Source: Deinandra increscens subsp. villosa (Eukaryota; Streptophyta; Magnoliopsida; Asterales; Asteraceae). From it: a stretch of 64,000 nt of DNA. Position numbers and translations under genes: made by a program. Positions within the stretch are counted from its first letter, which is position 1. Each line of letters begins with the position of its first letter. Below the pieces are notes generated by a model. It ran no database searches. It was not told the origin of the DNA and worked only from the letters and a program-made list of their open reading frames with translations. Shown here one piece after another: positions 25,116 through 36,902 of the stretch. The stretch lies in NCBI GenBank assembly GCA_039602395.1, contig JBCNJP010000006.1, forward strand, positions 46,896,325 to 46,960,324, read 5' to 3'.

Positions 25116-28019
25116 ATTCGTGACTTGAGAAAGACCAAAGAAAGATTTCGGTGGCTTAACTGAAACTTGTGTGCTAGACAGAAATCGAGTTGTAATAGTA
25201 ATTAACGGTTTGATCATCTAATCGTAAGTGTTTATTAACTTTGTTAATTCATCGTTTATTATTGCTTCTCATACTTGATTTAATCAATCACTTGGATTCC
25301 GCATTCGTGATTGATCATTGATATCCTGTTTGGACTATATTCAAAAATTGATGAGGCTTGTGCATTAAATTGGGTTGGGCTTCGGTTATCCATGTTTAGT
25401 GATTAGGGATAGTTAATTATGTGTTTTTTCTTGTAAAATACGGTTTGGGGTAGAGGGGCAAAGGGCTTTGGCCCATGTAATAAATGTGTGAGTTTGTATT
25501 TAAACAAACTCACATCGCACTAGCTAAGTTTGCCAAAATTGACGTAAGAGAGAGAGAGGGAATTCATGACTTGAGAAAGACCAGAGAAAGATTTCGGTGG
25601 CTTAACCGAAACCTTTGTGATAGACAGAAATCGAGTTTTAATAGTAATTAACGGTTTGATCATCTAATCGTAAGTGTTTATTAACTTTGTTGATTCATCG
25701 GTTATTATTGCTTCTCATACTTGATTCAAACAATCACTTGGATTCCACACTCATGATTGATCATTGATATCGTGGTTCGTCTATAATCGATGAGAATTAG
25801 GTTATCCATGTTTAATGATTGGGTGTTATCTAATTATGGGTTTGTTCTTCTAAAATACGGTTTGGATTAGAGGAAGAAAGGGTTTTGGCCCATGTAATAA
25901 ATTTGTGAGTTTGTATTTAAATAAACTCACATCCTAATAGCTAAGGTTCGCCAAAATAGACACAAAAGAGAGAGAGAGGGAATTCGTGACTTGAGAAAGA
26001 CAAGAGAAAGATTTCGGTGGCTTAACCGAAACTTGTGTGCTAGACAGAAATCGAGTTGTAATAGTAATTAACGGTTTGATCATCTAATCGTAAGTGTTTA
26101 TTAACTTTGTTAATTCATCGTTTATTATTGCTTCTCATACTTGATTCAATCAATCACATGGATTCCGCATTCGTGATTGATCATTGATATCATGTTTGGA
26201 CTATATTCAAAATATGATGAGGCTTGTGTATTAAATTGGGTTGGGCTTCGGTTATCCATGTTTAGTGATTGGGTGATAGTTAATTATGTGTTTTTTCTTG
26301 TAAAATAAGGTTTGGGGTATAGGGACAAAGGGCTTTGACCCATGTAATAAATGTGTGAGTTTGTATTTAAACAAACTCACATCGCACTAGCTAGGTTTGC
26401 CGAAATAGACGTAAGAGAGAGAGGGAATTCGTGACTTGAGAAAGACCAGAGAAAGATTTCGGTGGCTTAACCGAAACCTTTGTGATAGACAGAAATCGAG
26501 TTGTAATAGTAATAAACGGTTTGATCATCTAATCGTAAGTGTTTATTAACTTTGTTGATTCATCGGTTATTATTGCTTCTCATACTTGATTCAATCAATC
26601 ACTTGGATTCCGCACTCATGATTGATCATTGATATCTTGGTTCGACTATAAACAAAAAATGATGAGGCTTGTGTATTAAATTGGGTTGGGCTTAGGTTAT
26701 CAATGTTTAATGATTGGGTGTTAGTTAATTATGTGTATGGGCTTGTAAAATACGGTTTGGGTAGAGGGGCAAAGGGCTTTGGCCCTTTTAATAAATGTGT
26801 GAGTTTGTATTTAAACAAACTCACATCCCGATAGCTAAGGTTTGCCAAAATAGACACAAAAGTGAGAGGGAATTCGTTACTTGAGAGAGACCAGAGAAAG
26901 ATTTCGGTGGCTTAACTAAAACCTGTTTGCTAGATAGAAATCGAGTTGTAATAGTAATCAACGGTTTGATCATCTAATCGTAAGTGTTTATTAACTTTCT
27001 TAATTTATCGTTTATTATTGCTTCTCATACTTGATTCAATCAATCACTTGGATTCCGCATTCGTTATTGATCATTGATATCATGTTTGGACTATAATCGA
27101 AAAATGATGAGGCTTGTGTATTAAATTGGGTTGGGCTTCGGTTATCCATGTTTAGTGATTGGGTGTTAGTTAATTATGTGTTTATTCTTGTAAAATACGG
27201 TTTGGGGTAGAGGGGCAAAGGGCTTTGGCCCATGTAATAAATGTGTGAGTTTGTATTTCAACAAACTCACATCGCACTAGCTAGGTTTGCGAAATAGACG
27301 CAAGAGAGAGAGGGAATTCATGACTTGAGAAAGACCAAAGAAAGATTTCGGTGGCTTAACCGAAACCTTTGTGATAGACAGAAATCGATTTGTAATAGTA
27401 ATAAACGGTTTGATCATCTAATCGTAAGTGTTTATTAACTTTGTTGATTCATCGGTTATTATTGCTTCTCATACTTGATTCAATCAATCACTTGGATTCC
27501 ACACTCATGATTGATCATTGATATCGTGTTTAGACTATAATCAATGAGAATTAGGTTATCTATGTTTAGTGATTGGGTGTTAATTAATTATGTGTTTGGG
27601 GTAGTAAAATACGGTTTGGGGTAGAGGGGCAAAGGGCTTTGGCCCATGTAATAAATGTGTGAGTTTGTATTTAAACAAACTCACATCCTACTAGCTAAGG
27701 TTTGCCGAAATAGACACAAAAGAAAGAGAGAGAGAGAGGGAATTCGTGACTTAACAGAGACCAGAGAAAGATTTCGGTGGCTTAACCAAAACCTGTGTGC
27801 TAGACAGAAATCGAGTTGTAATTGTAATCAACGGTTTGATCATCTAATCGTAAGTGTTTATTAACTTTGTTGATTCATCGGTTATTATTGCTTCTCATAC
27901 TTGATTCAATCAATCATTTGGATTCCACACTCATGATTGATCATTGATATCGTGGTTCGTCTATAATTGATGAGAATTAGGTTATCCATGTTTAATGATT
28001 GGGTGTTAGCTAGTTATGT
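23448..28019 (+). repeat. satellite array, forward segment with alternating long and short monomers
   Basis: Monomer starts lie near 23755, 24170, 24630, 25047, 25518, 25935, 26385, 26829, 27285 and 27689. Spacing alternates 415/460/417/471/417/450 bp over the first six. Short monomers read GATGAGAATTAGG where long ones keep an extra block of about 33 bp (AAATGATGAGGCTTGTGT and on). The GA tract expands at 25080-25112. The segment ends where the nested block begins, after TTAGCTAGTTATGTG. Confidence 0.92.
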
Positions 28020-28050
28020 GTAGTTATATTTATAAATAACCTGAAAGCAA

Positions 28051-28361
28051 TTACAATGCGGTAGGGGGTAGTCGGGTAACAAGCTGCGCCGCAACCCCCA
28101 TCTGGATAGCGAAACCAATTCTACTAAATATAAAGTTTTGAGCTTTTGGCGACGACAAATTACAATGTACCACCCGCTGAACCCTGCGTTGTAATTCAAC
28201 CGCCTCCGGGGCAAGAAACCAAAAGGTATCGAAAGCAAAGGGGATAAACACGTGTTGATTTTCAATGCAGGCTTTCTCATGTTTAGCAACTTTGCCGGAT
28301 TCCGCCTTCAAAGCAGCTTGTCCCGCAGTGAACCCATTGTCCCGAAGCCAACAAGAGGGGA
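28051..28361 (-). pseudogene. C-terminal piece of the RT/nuclease-like element protein
   Basis: The frame reads KAESGKVAKHEKACIENQ, then HVFIPFAFDTFWFLAPEAVE, then GVAAQLVTRLP before a TAA at 28051-28053. This continues the protein of 53762-54866, whose DLTGV end joins here across the Copia insertion. A frameshift lies just upstream near 28330, so the join is not clean. No enzymatic function is expected. Confidence 0.65.
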
Positions 28362-28366
28362 CACAC

Positions 28367-29695
28367 TGTTGGGTTACGACAGTGGCATTCGGGTCTCGGT
28401 AATAACATTTTTTTTATATTAATTATTTAAAATAAATAATTATTTAATCAATTACCGAGTAAATTAAAATTAAATAATTAAATTAACATTTAATTTAATA
28501 CACAGCGGAAACGTTTTAATTTACTAACGCGAAAACCAGATAATTAGCGTAAACCAAAAACAACAGGATTCGACAATCACCATAACGCGCAAACACCAAA
28601 AACGCATATATACAAATACGCGACATATCAATAAATAAATAAATGATTAAATCAAAACTAATAACAAGTTTAGATATACCTGAGCGGGGTGATTCAAACA
28701 AACGCTTGAGACACCGGAAGTCAACGGGTGACGCTAGGGTTTCGCAGGACGTGATTCGTCTGACGAATCTGACTTTCCTCGCAGATACGGATTTACCACG
28801 CGGTGAATCAGGAACCGAGAAAATCTCGTACGTCGGATCGGGCGCAAACTAGGGTTTGCGGACGACGAGCGAACACACCACACGGTGGTGGTTCATGACT
28901 GGGTATGTCGGCGGCAGGACCGGCGACGGCGAGGATGGTGGCGGCCGGCGGGGCGGCGGCGAGGTGCGACGGGCGGCGGCGGCTATGACCGCGACTCGCT
29001 GCGGTGCCTCGGTGAGGGGCTGCGGCGGCAGCGAGGGAGGCTGGCGCGTGGCGGTGGCTTGGCGAGCGGCGGGCGGCGAACGACGGGGCAGCGGCGGTGG
29101 CGGACTCCGGGAGGCGGCACGGCGGTAGTTAGGATTAGAATTCTCACGAACGAACTGTCGGAGAACAAGAGATGGCGGCGGCGGCGTGGATACCGTCGGC
29201 GTCGGATCCGAGAGAGGCAGGAGAAGGGGAGGCCGAAATTTCTCTCTAAGAGGATTAGGGTTTCGCCTCCCTTAATCAGTTATATTTATAACTGATTAAG
29301 TTTCCGATTAGTCCCTCGTTTTTATTTAATCCTTAATCGAACCACTCAATTTGTGAGATTAACATTTAATCCCTTAAATTATTGTCGCTTGCCAAGACTT
29401 AACGAATATTAGTCAAATACTAATTCGTCAATCGTCGTTTAAGACGTAAGTGATATTTAACGTCTTTTGTCGCTTAATTAATCTTAATGATTAATGATAA
29501 TTAATTAATTAATTAATTAATTAATTAATTAATTATCTATTAAACCATTTAATAAACAAATGATTAATTCTTCTCCGAATTTGCCGGTTATAAAAGTAAG
29601 CGGACTTTAAAACCCGTTGCCTCCGGTGTAACTCTTACGGGTCTTGACCGGGTCGGGTACTTGACTTAGTCGGGTCTGGACACCTAAATCCAACA
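28367..29695 (-). repeat. Copia LTR, left copy (3' LTR)
   Basis: 1329 bp from TGTTGGGTTACG to CCAACA. It includes a GC-rich CGG/GGC stretch (about 28880-29130) that gives spurious Ala/Gly/Arg frames on both strands, and an (AATT)n tract at about 29494-29536. It is closely similar to the copy at 52390. Confidence 0.92.
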
Positions 29696-29710
29696 GTCTC
29701 CCACTTGGAT
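29696..29710 (-). promoter_or_regulatory. polypurine tract of the Copia element
   Basis: On the minus strand CCAAGTGGGAGAC stands directly before the TGTTGG start of the 3' LTR, a classic Copia arrangement for plus-strand priming. Further GTGGGAG words occur near 30090 and 31130 on the same strand. Confidence 0.8.
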
Positions 29711-31740
29711 TGATCGCGACTATTAATCAAGATACAGTCAGAGGTGCTCTAGCTACACGTGGTTGTCCCAACCAGTCATGACACTTCAAGTCAAAACAAC
29801 CAAGGCATATCAGTAAACTTGTGATATAGTTTAGACTTATGGTATTTGTAAAGTCATTAGATCCTTTCTGTATGAGACATCAATTGAACCAGAGACATGG
29901 ATTTATTCATTCTCTTCCGTGTTCGATCATTGTATTTCTCGTTTTTTCTGTTCGAAGTGGTCCAATCAAACACACAGTAAGTTTGGGTAAGGCCTTACAC
30001 TTAACACTTGGAACTAACGAGAGGGCTCACGATGTCAAACTGTTGCATTATTAATGCAAGAGCACAGAATCCCATTTTGACTACATACAGCTCCCACTAA
30101 ACTTCATATACATTCCCAAAAGTAACCGTTATGGCTGGCAGTTACGCGACAACGTTAAGCTACAATATGAAGACATTCTGATGCGAGTTACGTCCTGACG
30201 TCATTCTCCAATGAGGCCTTGTGAATCTGGAAGTCAACACCTTAAGTCCAGAGTCAGAATAGGCTTGCTTCAGGCGTTGCTCCCGCAATGTCTGATCGAC
30301 TACGGACCTTTAGAATATTGACGAAATATTCATGGATAACAAAACGTATAAAATTCGAACGCGTTACGCAGAATTCAAAGTCCCGTCTAACAGCTTAGAG
30401 GAGATCGAATGATATGGTGCAAACGATAATGTTCGACATCCAACACTAAAACCAAATATCGATGTGATGCAGAATTCATGCACTATCCAATAGTGTTATT
30501 TCACTGATCTGACCTGATCATTGAAAACTATAAGCTCACAATCATTTCCTTGAGTTTCGTTTTAGGATTGCCAATATCTGTTGTTTCTTAAGATTCAGTG
30601 TTTATCTTGAACAGTGAGTCTTCTTAAGTGAATTGAACTTGTGATAATGTAGTGCCCTTGGTAAGCTTATGTACGACTGTGTTATCACTTGAGCATGTTA
30701 ACCGACTATTTACAGAGTCGAATTAACCCTTTGAATGTTTTACGGAATTCTTAGTTCAGATTCAATTAAGGTGGCTATCAATGTTCAATGAGTACAATTG
30801 GTACTCGGTTAATGAACATATATTCCCTTTCATCAGTGTTTAGTAGTGATGTGATTTTCCATCTATGGTCATGGCGTAACACTTTACGGCAACATTCCAT
30901 GCAATATCCAAGTATTGGATTTATTTTCGGATCACATTTATTATGATTCGAATCATTTCAAGAGATTGATCGTATTAATGGTTGCTCAGGCATTTGATGA
31001 TCAATACTTAATTTAATCTTGAAACTTATCATTAATTGAGGTGTCATTTGAAATTTTACTCCTGTAAATTTAAATGATCTTTAGATCGGCATTTGATCGT
31101 TATTCCTGTAAGGATCAGTGGCGATGCTCCCACTTGCTTGAGGCAGATTGACATTCCCTATCATCATTCTTCTTTCAAACCGTTTGGATATCAAATTTGC
31201 ACGAAGAAAACGTGATAGTTAAATTTCGTTTCCAAGAACGAAAATGTTCGACTCCGTAATATGTGGTACGGAAATCGAATGCTTAATATCCAGATGTTAT
31301 GACTTACTCATAAGTTCAAAGACGATTGTCAAAGTCCTTTCAGAGTTTGATAACATGAAGATGCATTCGTCTATGATCGTTTGAAAGTATCTCGTGGTGG
31401 TCGAGATGATGATTTATTCTATCGGATTCTCGTGTCCGACATTAGAGGATGTTTCCCTTATTCAGGTAAGGTTAACATACAAACTCTAATTAGAATGTCA
31501 CTATGTTTCGTTAAGCTGCAATCCATTTTTGGTTGAAACATTGTTGGTCTGCTCGTCTCGTTTAGATGCGAGAGTTGCATTACATGATCCAGTGATTTAT
31601 CAGAATCGCCTTTCTCTAGATATTTAAAGATCTAGGTTTGGACTTGTAATTACTAAATTCCATCTTCGCAAGATACTGGCCTTGGGATTGGAAGTTAGTT
31701 ATGCAAGTGATGTGTGAAGGGGTGTTATGGTTACAGAAAG
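29711..31740. other. Copia internal region 3' of gag, no gene seen
   Basis: About 2 kb between the polypurine tract and the nested Sirevirus-like element. I find no frame with retrotransposon domains on either strand, only short frames. GTGGGAG words on the minus strand (about 30090 and 31130) resemble extra polypurine tracts. Confidence 0.6.
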
Positions 31741-32260
31741 TGTTGGTGCAAAATATGTGTGACGTGTGTGTATTCCAGTTAGTGTCGTTAGTTGAGATAG
31801 TTAGAATAGTTAAATCAAGTTAGAGGGTAGTTTATGTCAATTTATTAAAGTGGAGGGACTAGATTGTGATTTAGTAATAATCACATATATGTGATTCGTA
31901 TACGTGAGTTGAAGACCACGAATTGAAAAACACTCTCGATCTGCCAAACTGCCACCGAACTTGGAGTTCGGCTCTCACAATCACACATGTATATAAATAT
32001 GAGTTCGGAACAAGTTAGTTTGGGCGATAACCGTTTCCTCGAAGCTATTTTGTAGGAGATAGTTTTTGAACGCGAATTTCAGAGAGTTTTGTGTTTAGAT
32101 CATTGATTAGGATCGTTCAACGAGTTCATATCATGTAATCTCTGATCAATTTGAGCTATAAACTGAGTTATATTTACGATTTTGTGTTCTTGAGTTCGGG
32201 GTAAGTTTCGGTCCAAATTCGGTGTACAAATCACTAGATCCGACGCTCTATGAGTTTTCA
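31741..32260 (+). repeat. Sirevirus-like element, 5' LTR
   Basis: 520 bp starting TGTTGGTGCAAAATATG. It contains the palindrome CACATATATGTG (about 31882-31893) and ends TGAGTTTTCA two bases before the PBS. Confidence 0.92.
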
Positions 32261-32262
32261 AT

Positions 32263-32274
32263 TGGAATCAGAGC
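32263..32274 (+). promoter_or_regulatory. primer binding site of the Sirevirus-like element
   Basis: TGGAATCAGAGC lies two bases after the LTR end. It is the initiator tRNA-Met PBS with one mismatch (A for T at position 4). Confidence 0.8.
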
Positions 32275-32744
32275 AATCCAGGCGTGATTCCATTCCCGTT
32301 TTTGATCGATTTCAGTTGTTAATTCAAGCAAATTCGAGTTGTTTGACTTTTTCGAGTCAAACTTCTTAAACTTTGACTACAAAATTCGTTCAATCTGTTA
32401 AGTGTTGATGTGTGTGATTGTTACCAAAAGATTAAAAATCATCAAACGCATCTATAGCAAGTTTTAGATTCAAGTTTGGTTGAATTTTATCTGGATCGCA
32501 AAATTACAGAACACGTTGTTATGTTCTTCAAGCTCAACAATGGTGGATTTGTTGTTTCTTGATCATTTTGAATAAAATCAGTTTCTACGAGTTCTATTTG
32601 ATCGTACGAAGCTTTTGCAACAAACGGAATTTGATTTCATGAACGTTTGAATCGATTGCTATTTTGTCAAAACCGTGACTTCGCCGGAGGTGATTATTCA
32701 GCGATTTAAACTTGTCAAAACCTAGAAACAATGGTGCTAGTTTG

Positions 32745-32749
32745 AATCC
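32745..32749 (+). repeat. AATCC target duplication of Ty3-A, left copy
   Basis: AATCC is repeated at 43698-43702 on the other side of the element. Confidence 0.9.
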
Positions 32750-33893
32750 TGTCACACCCCCAATTTCCACTAACGGAGTTTTACCGTATGGGGTGTGAAC
32801 CAGACCAGGACCCGAGTCATTAGTTACATCTAACATAAGTTAAGGGTTTGAAATGTAAATATATTTCCAAACGGGAAATATCAAACCAGAGTTAAAGTTT
32901 AGCGGAAGCTTATGAAAGTTATGTTGCGCAAAACAAGCGCCCGATAAGTAAATAAAGTTCAAGATAAAGGTTTTAAAAGCAAGTTCCCAAAAACAAAGTT
33001 TAACCAGCGTACGAGCCCAAAAATCCGATTCTCCTAGCGTCCTGCAAAGCATGCATAAGAGCAAGTGTCAACTAATGTTGGTGAGTTCACATAAGCACAT
33101 AAGTATAACTAGTATAGTTATGCAGTACGAATACAACAGTTTGTATTCGTATGTAAGCATGTATATTAACAGTACAATCCATATCGTAGGTAGCGAGCCT
33201 AAGTTCATGTCACTAAAACGTTCGCAACCGAAGCTGACCAATTAGTTGTAGGAATTAGTTGTAGGAATAATTCCTTACGTGGTTTGCCTTCCCCGTGTCT
33301 ACTCGATCACGGTAAGTTTAGGCTGACATTGTCCTCAGTCCGACCGCCAGTCGGGTGGTGCATCTCGTGCCCGCTGAGTGGGGTTTGTCAGACCCCAGTA
33401 GTACTACCCAATATCCCCTCGCTATAAACTATTAACGGTTCGATAAGTAAGGACTTTCAAAGATAAGCATTTTACGTGAACATGTGATATATGTTGGATT
33501 TCTACTATAATCATACATAAAAGATGTGGTGTTATCACCCTAACCCGGGTGTAACGTGTTTGCGTGTGTTATCGTCCAAAACCGGACGTAACGTAAGGGT
33601 TGTGTAACTCACCTTAGGGTGCGCTGCTACAATTTAGTAAGACTTCAAGCTTGCGTAATTACCGAGCACCTATCGATTTTACATATGTAAGTGTGTGTCC
33701 GCACATGAGTAACATAGCCTAGACGACGGTATTAATAACAATTAGTTCCAAATATGACGTAGGTGACGGTTTCAATACGTGATAAAAAATGTTTGTTTCA
33801 AAATGAGTCAAAAACGATATATAATCGAGGACACAAAGATCTACAAAGATCTATGTGCGTAGGATATTCCAACTAATAAATGTAGGGATCATC

Positions 33894-33899
<6 letters not shown>

Positions 33900-33936
<37 letters not shown>
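33900..33936. repeat. (TA)n microsatellite in the Ty3-A left LTR
   Basis: A pure TA run; the matching run in the right LTR is at 41994-42036. Confidence 0.9.
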
Positions 33937-33939
<3 letters not shown>

Positions 33940-34071
33940 AAATATAAATATCGAGGCGTAGTCGAAAGTGTGAAAAATAAAACGTCCACTATATATATAT
34001 AGATATATGTACGTTGTCAAAATTTCAAGAGTTTAAAGAAATTCTTTAAAACGTTCGTGTGACAATAGATC

Positions 34072-34074
<3 letters not shown>

Positions 34075-34113
<39 letters not shown>
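34075..34113. repeat. second (TA)n microsatellite in the Ty3-A left LTR
   Basis: A pure TA run. In the right LTR the equivalent run is split by the MITE-like insert into 42283-42321 and 42482-42518. Confidence 0.9.
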
Positions 34114-34115
<2 letters not shown>

Positions 34116-35288
34116 CTATGTTTAAAACAATTTATATTAATATAAACGAAGTTTTTAATTCTTTTAGGTAATAAGGTTTTCATAAAATAAAATAAACATC
34201 CAACGAGTATCCTAACGGAGTCTATTAAAACTTCACGGGTCGAGATTTAATAGTCGTGTACTAGAATTTTTAGGTTTTGAATCGAGAAAAGCTTGAAATC
34301 TCAAAAAAAAGAAATAAAACAGCAATAATGGTGGTCGGATTTTCTTTTTCCCGGAGGCCCGTCGTAGTAAAAAAAAACAGAGTGTTTCAAATGTCTTTTG
34401 GTATAGTGTTGCTAAGGTTGAGAGTGATTGCATTTGATTACTAGTAATGATCATGAAGCCTTCGGTTTCATGAATTGATGGTTGGCCGATTAAAGGGTTT
34501 GTGAAATTGAAGTCGAGTTATGTGGTAGTCGGTTACGGAACAAGTATGGTCGCCGGCTACTCTCTAAACGTGAGGTTTTAATGTGATTTCCAAGATTTGG
34601 CAAAACTAGTCCTCATCATATTACTTCTTGGGAAAGCAAGTTTTAAGAAATTACATAACAAGTCCCTCTTCGTTTTGTTTAGTTGGAGAAAGTTTAGAAA
34701 TATGGCAAGATCAACCCCTCAACTAGAAAGTCGTTAACTAACTCTAACGGATTTAACGGAGAATACTTTTAACCGAGAGTATACTCGAGTTTGCTAGGAT
34801 AAAATTGACGTGTAACATTTATAAAATATAAATTTGATTCGTTACATAAAATTATAAAACACAAACTTATACTTATAGAAGTGATTCACATAAAATCATG
34901 GATTACCATGTGTAATTTCGACGATGTTTATTCGTAAAACCGTATGTGTATAATGTAATGTATGTTTATATATACGTATGTAACGCATAAAATCATAGTT
35001 ATAATCCACAACTATATGTTTTTAAATTTTCATAAAATTATCACATAGAATTTTAAAATATAATTATCACATAAAATGATAAGATATAATTATAAAATAT
35101 AATTATCACATTTATCCAAAGAATATAATTTATCACAAATTATATATGTATATTCAAATTGGTTAACCGACGTCTAGACTCATGTGCAGTGCTCGTGTAA
35201 CTATTCTAGTTAACGTAGGTAACGGACGTTATTGAAATATAACACAAGTTGTTAACGTGGTTAACCTGGGAAATTGCCGGTTGTCACG

Positions 35289-35400
35289 TCATCCCCTTGT
35301 TAAGGAATTTTCGTCCCGAAAATTGCCTTAAGTTGCTATGGTTTCGGTGGAAGGAAAAGAAAAATTTTAGGGTTGCTACATCATCCCCTTGTTAAGGAAA
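35289..35400 (-). promoter_or_regulatory. duplicated polypurine tract and hairpin next to the Ty3-A 3' LTR
   Basis: The module AACAAGGGGATGA plus a hairpin (AATTTTCG with CGAAAATT, loop TCC) lies right at the LTR (35289-35323). A second copy (about 35380-35420, arms AAATTTT and AAAATTT) lies about 97 bp further in. The one at the LTR is the likely primer site. Confidence 0.75.
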
Positions 35401-35414
35401 TTTTGTCCCAAAAT

Positions 35415-36026
35415 TTAACTCATACCTTGATTAGATGTTGAGGCTTGATCAAATAGGTGAGGATATTTCTTTCTCATTTGATCTTCTCGTTCCCACGTGA
35501 ACTCCGGTCCACGCTTAGATTGCCATCTCACTTTGACGATAGGAATTTTACTTCGTTTCAATGTTTTCTCCTCACGGCCCATGATTTCCACGGGTTGTTT
35601 GATAAATCGCAGATTTTCATCGATTTGTAATTCCTCTAACGGAACTATGAGAGTGTCATCAGCTAAACACTTCCTCAAGTTCGAAACGTGAAACACATTG
35701 TGTACTCCATCCAATTCAGGAGGTAGATTTAAACGGTAAGCCACCGGACCAATAGTTTCGGTGATCTCGAATGGTCCTACATAGCGTGGATTTAACTTCC
35801 CGCGTCTTCCAAAGCGTACGACGCCTTTCGAAGGCGAGACTTTCAGTAGTACTTTGTCGCCTACTTCGAATTCCAAAGGCCTTCGGCGTTTATCTGCATA
35901 ACTCTTTTGTTTATCACTTGCCGCTTTCATGCGGTTTCTGATTTGCATGATTCTCTCTGTGGTCTCGTGCACTAGTTCAGGTCCAGTGAGTTGACTCTCA
36001 CCGACCTCGGCCCAACAGACCGGCGA
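35415..36026 (-). pseudogene. Ty3-A integrase C-terminus with chromodomain-like tail
   Basis: After the TGA the frame continues with the GPF/Y-type module (GKLNPRYVGPFEITETIGPVAY), NVFHVSNLRKCL, and a chromodomain-like tail VKVRWQSKRGPEFTWERED ending at 35415. Both conserved Trp residues are kept. Chromodomains of this type are thought to steer integration to heterochromatin, which agrees with the surroundings. It is intact but cut off from the core by one stop codon. Confidence 0.87.
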
Positions 36027-36899
36027 TCAACATTTTCGTCCGTAAAGAGCCTCAAATGGAGCGGCTCCAATACTAGTATGGTAGCTGTTGTTATAGAAGA
36101 ATTCTACCAGTGGTAGATGCATTTCCCAATTTTTCCCGAAGTCGAGCACACATGCTCTAAGCATATCCTCGAGAGTTTGGATGGTACGTTCAGTCTGTCC
36201 ATCTGTTTGAGGATGATACGCGGTACTCATATCTAAGCTAGTGCCCATTGCTTCTTGTAAGGATCTCCAAAAGTTTGAAGCAAACCTAGGGTCTCGGTCA
36301 GAGATGATAGATAAAGGCACCCAATGAAGCTTGACAATCTCCTTGAGATAAATCTTTGCAAGTTTGTCTGTCTTGTCATTTTCCTTGATAGCTAGGAAAT
36401 GAGCGGATTTTGTTAACCGGTCAACGATAACCCAAATCATATCGTTACTGCCAGAAGTACAGGGCAATCCCGTGATGAAATCCTTCGATATTTCTTCCCA
36501 TTTCCATTCAGGAATTTTAGGTTGTTGCAGTAATCCTGCTGGCTTTTGATGTTCCGTTTTGACCATTGCGCACGTCAAGCACTTGCTAACATATCTATCG
36601 ATGTCAGCTTTCATATTGGGCCACCAATATAACCCTTTTAAGTCTTGATACATTTTGTCTGAACCTGGATGGATCGAATAACGGGACTTGTGGGCCTCGT
36701 CCATCACTAGTTCTCCAAGGTTTCCATGGAGAGGTATCCATATACGATCCTTATAGTAACGAAGTCCATCGGACTTAACTTCAGAAGTTCTATCGACATC
36801 ACGTAATGATTCAGATCCAAAATTTTCCTCCTTTAGGGCCTCTTTCTGAACATCCCGGAGTCTATCTGGTAGCCCCATATGGATCATTAATTGCAGAGC
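36027..36899 (-). pseudogene. Ty3-A integrase core
   Basis: The frame shows the HHCC zinc site (HKSRYSIHPGSDKMYQDL, then CLTC) and the DDE catalytic core with KDFITGLP, VIVDRLTKSAHFLAIKE, ISDRDPRFASNFW and TDGQTERTIQTLEDML. It ends FEALYGRKC with a TGA at 36027-36029; the following codons (SPVCWAEVGE) stay in the same frame as the C-terminal region. The stop therefore separates the catalytic core from the DNA-binding and chromodomain part. Confidence 0.9.
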
Positions 36900-36902
36900 T
36901 CA

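Larger units (their letters stand above)
32750..35288 (-). repeat. Ty3-A LTR, left copy (3' LTR)
   Basis: 2539 bp from TGTCACACCCCC to GGTTGTCAC. It has two TA microsatellites (about 33900-33935 and 34075-34113). A terminal hairpin (TCACACCCC at 32752-32760 with GGGGTGTGA at 32790-32798) lies at its outer end, the 3' end of the LTR in element sense. A conserved block with GTAGTACTAC lies at about 33379-33410. Confidence 0.92.

Noticed and set aside
28856..29295. GC-rich frames (Gly/Ala/Arg-rich proteins) on both strands
   Set aside because: They lie inside the Copia LTR, recur at 52883-53372 in the other LTR with different lengths, and have no domain; they reflect GGC/CGG-rich DNA.
29839..30054. 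71-codon frame in the Copia 3' region
   Set aside because: Wrong strand for the element, no recognisable motif, and of a length expected by chance.
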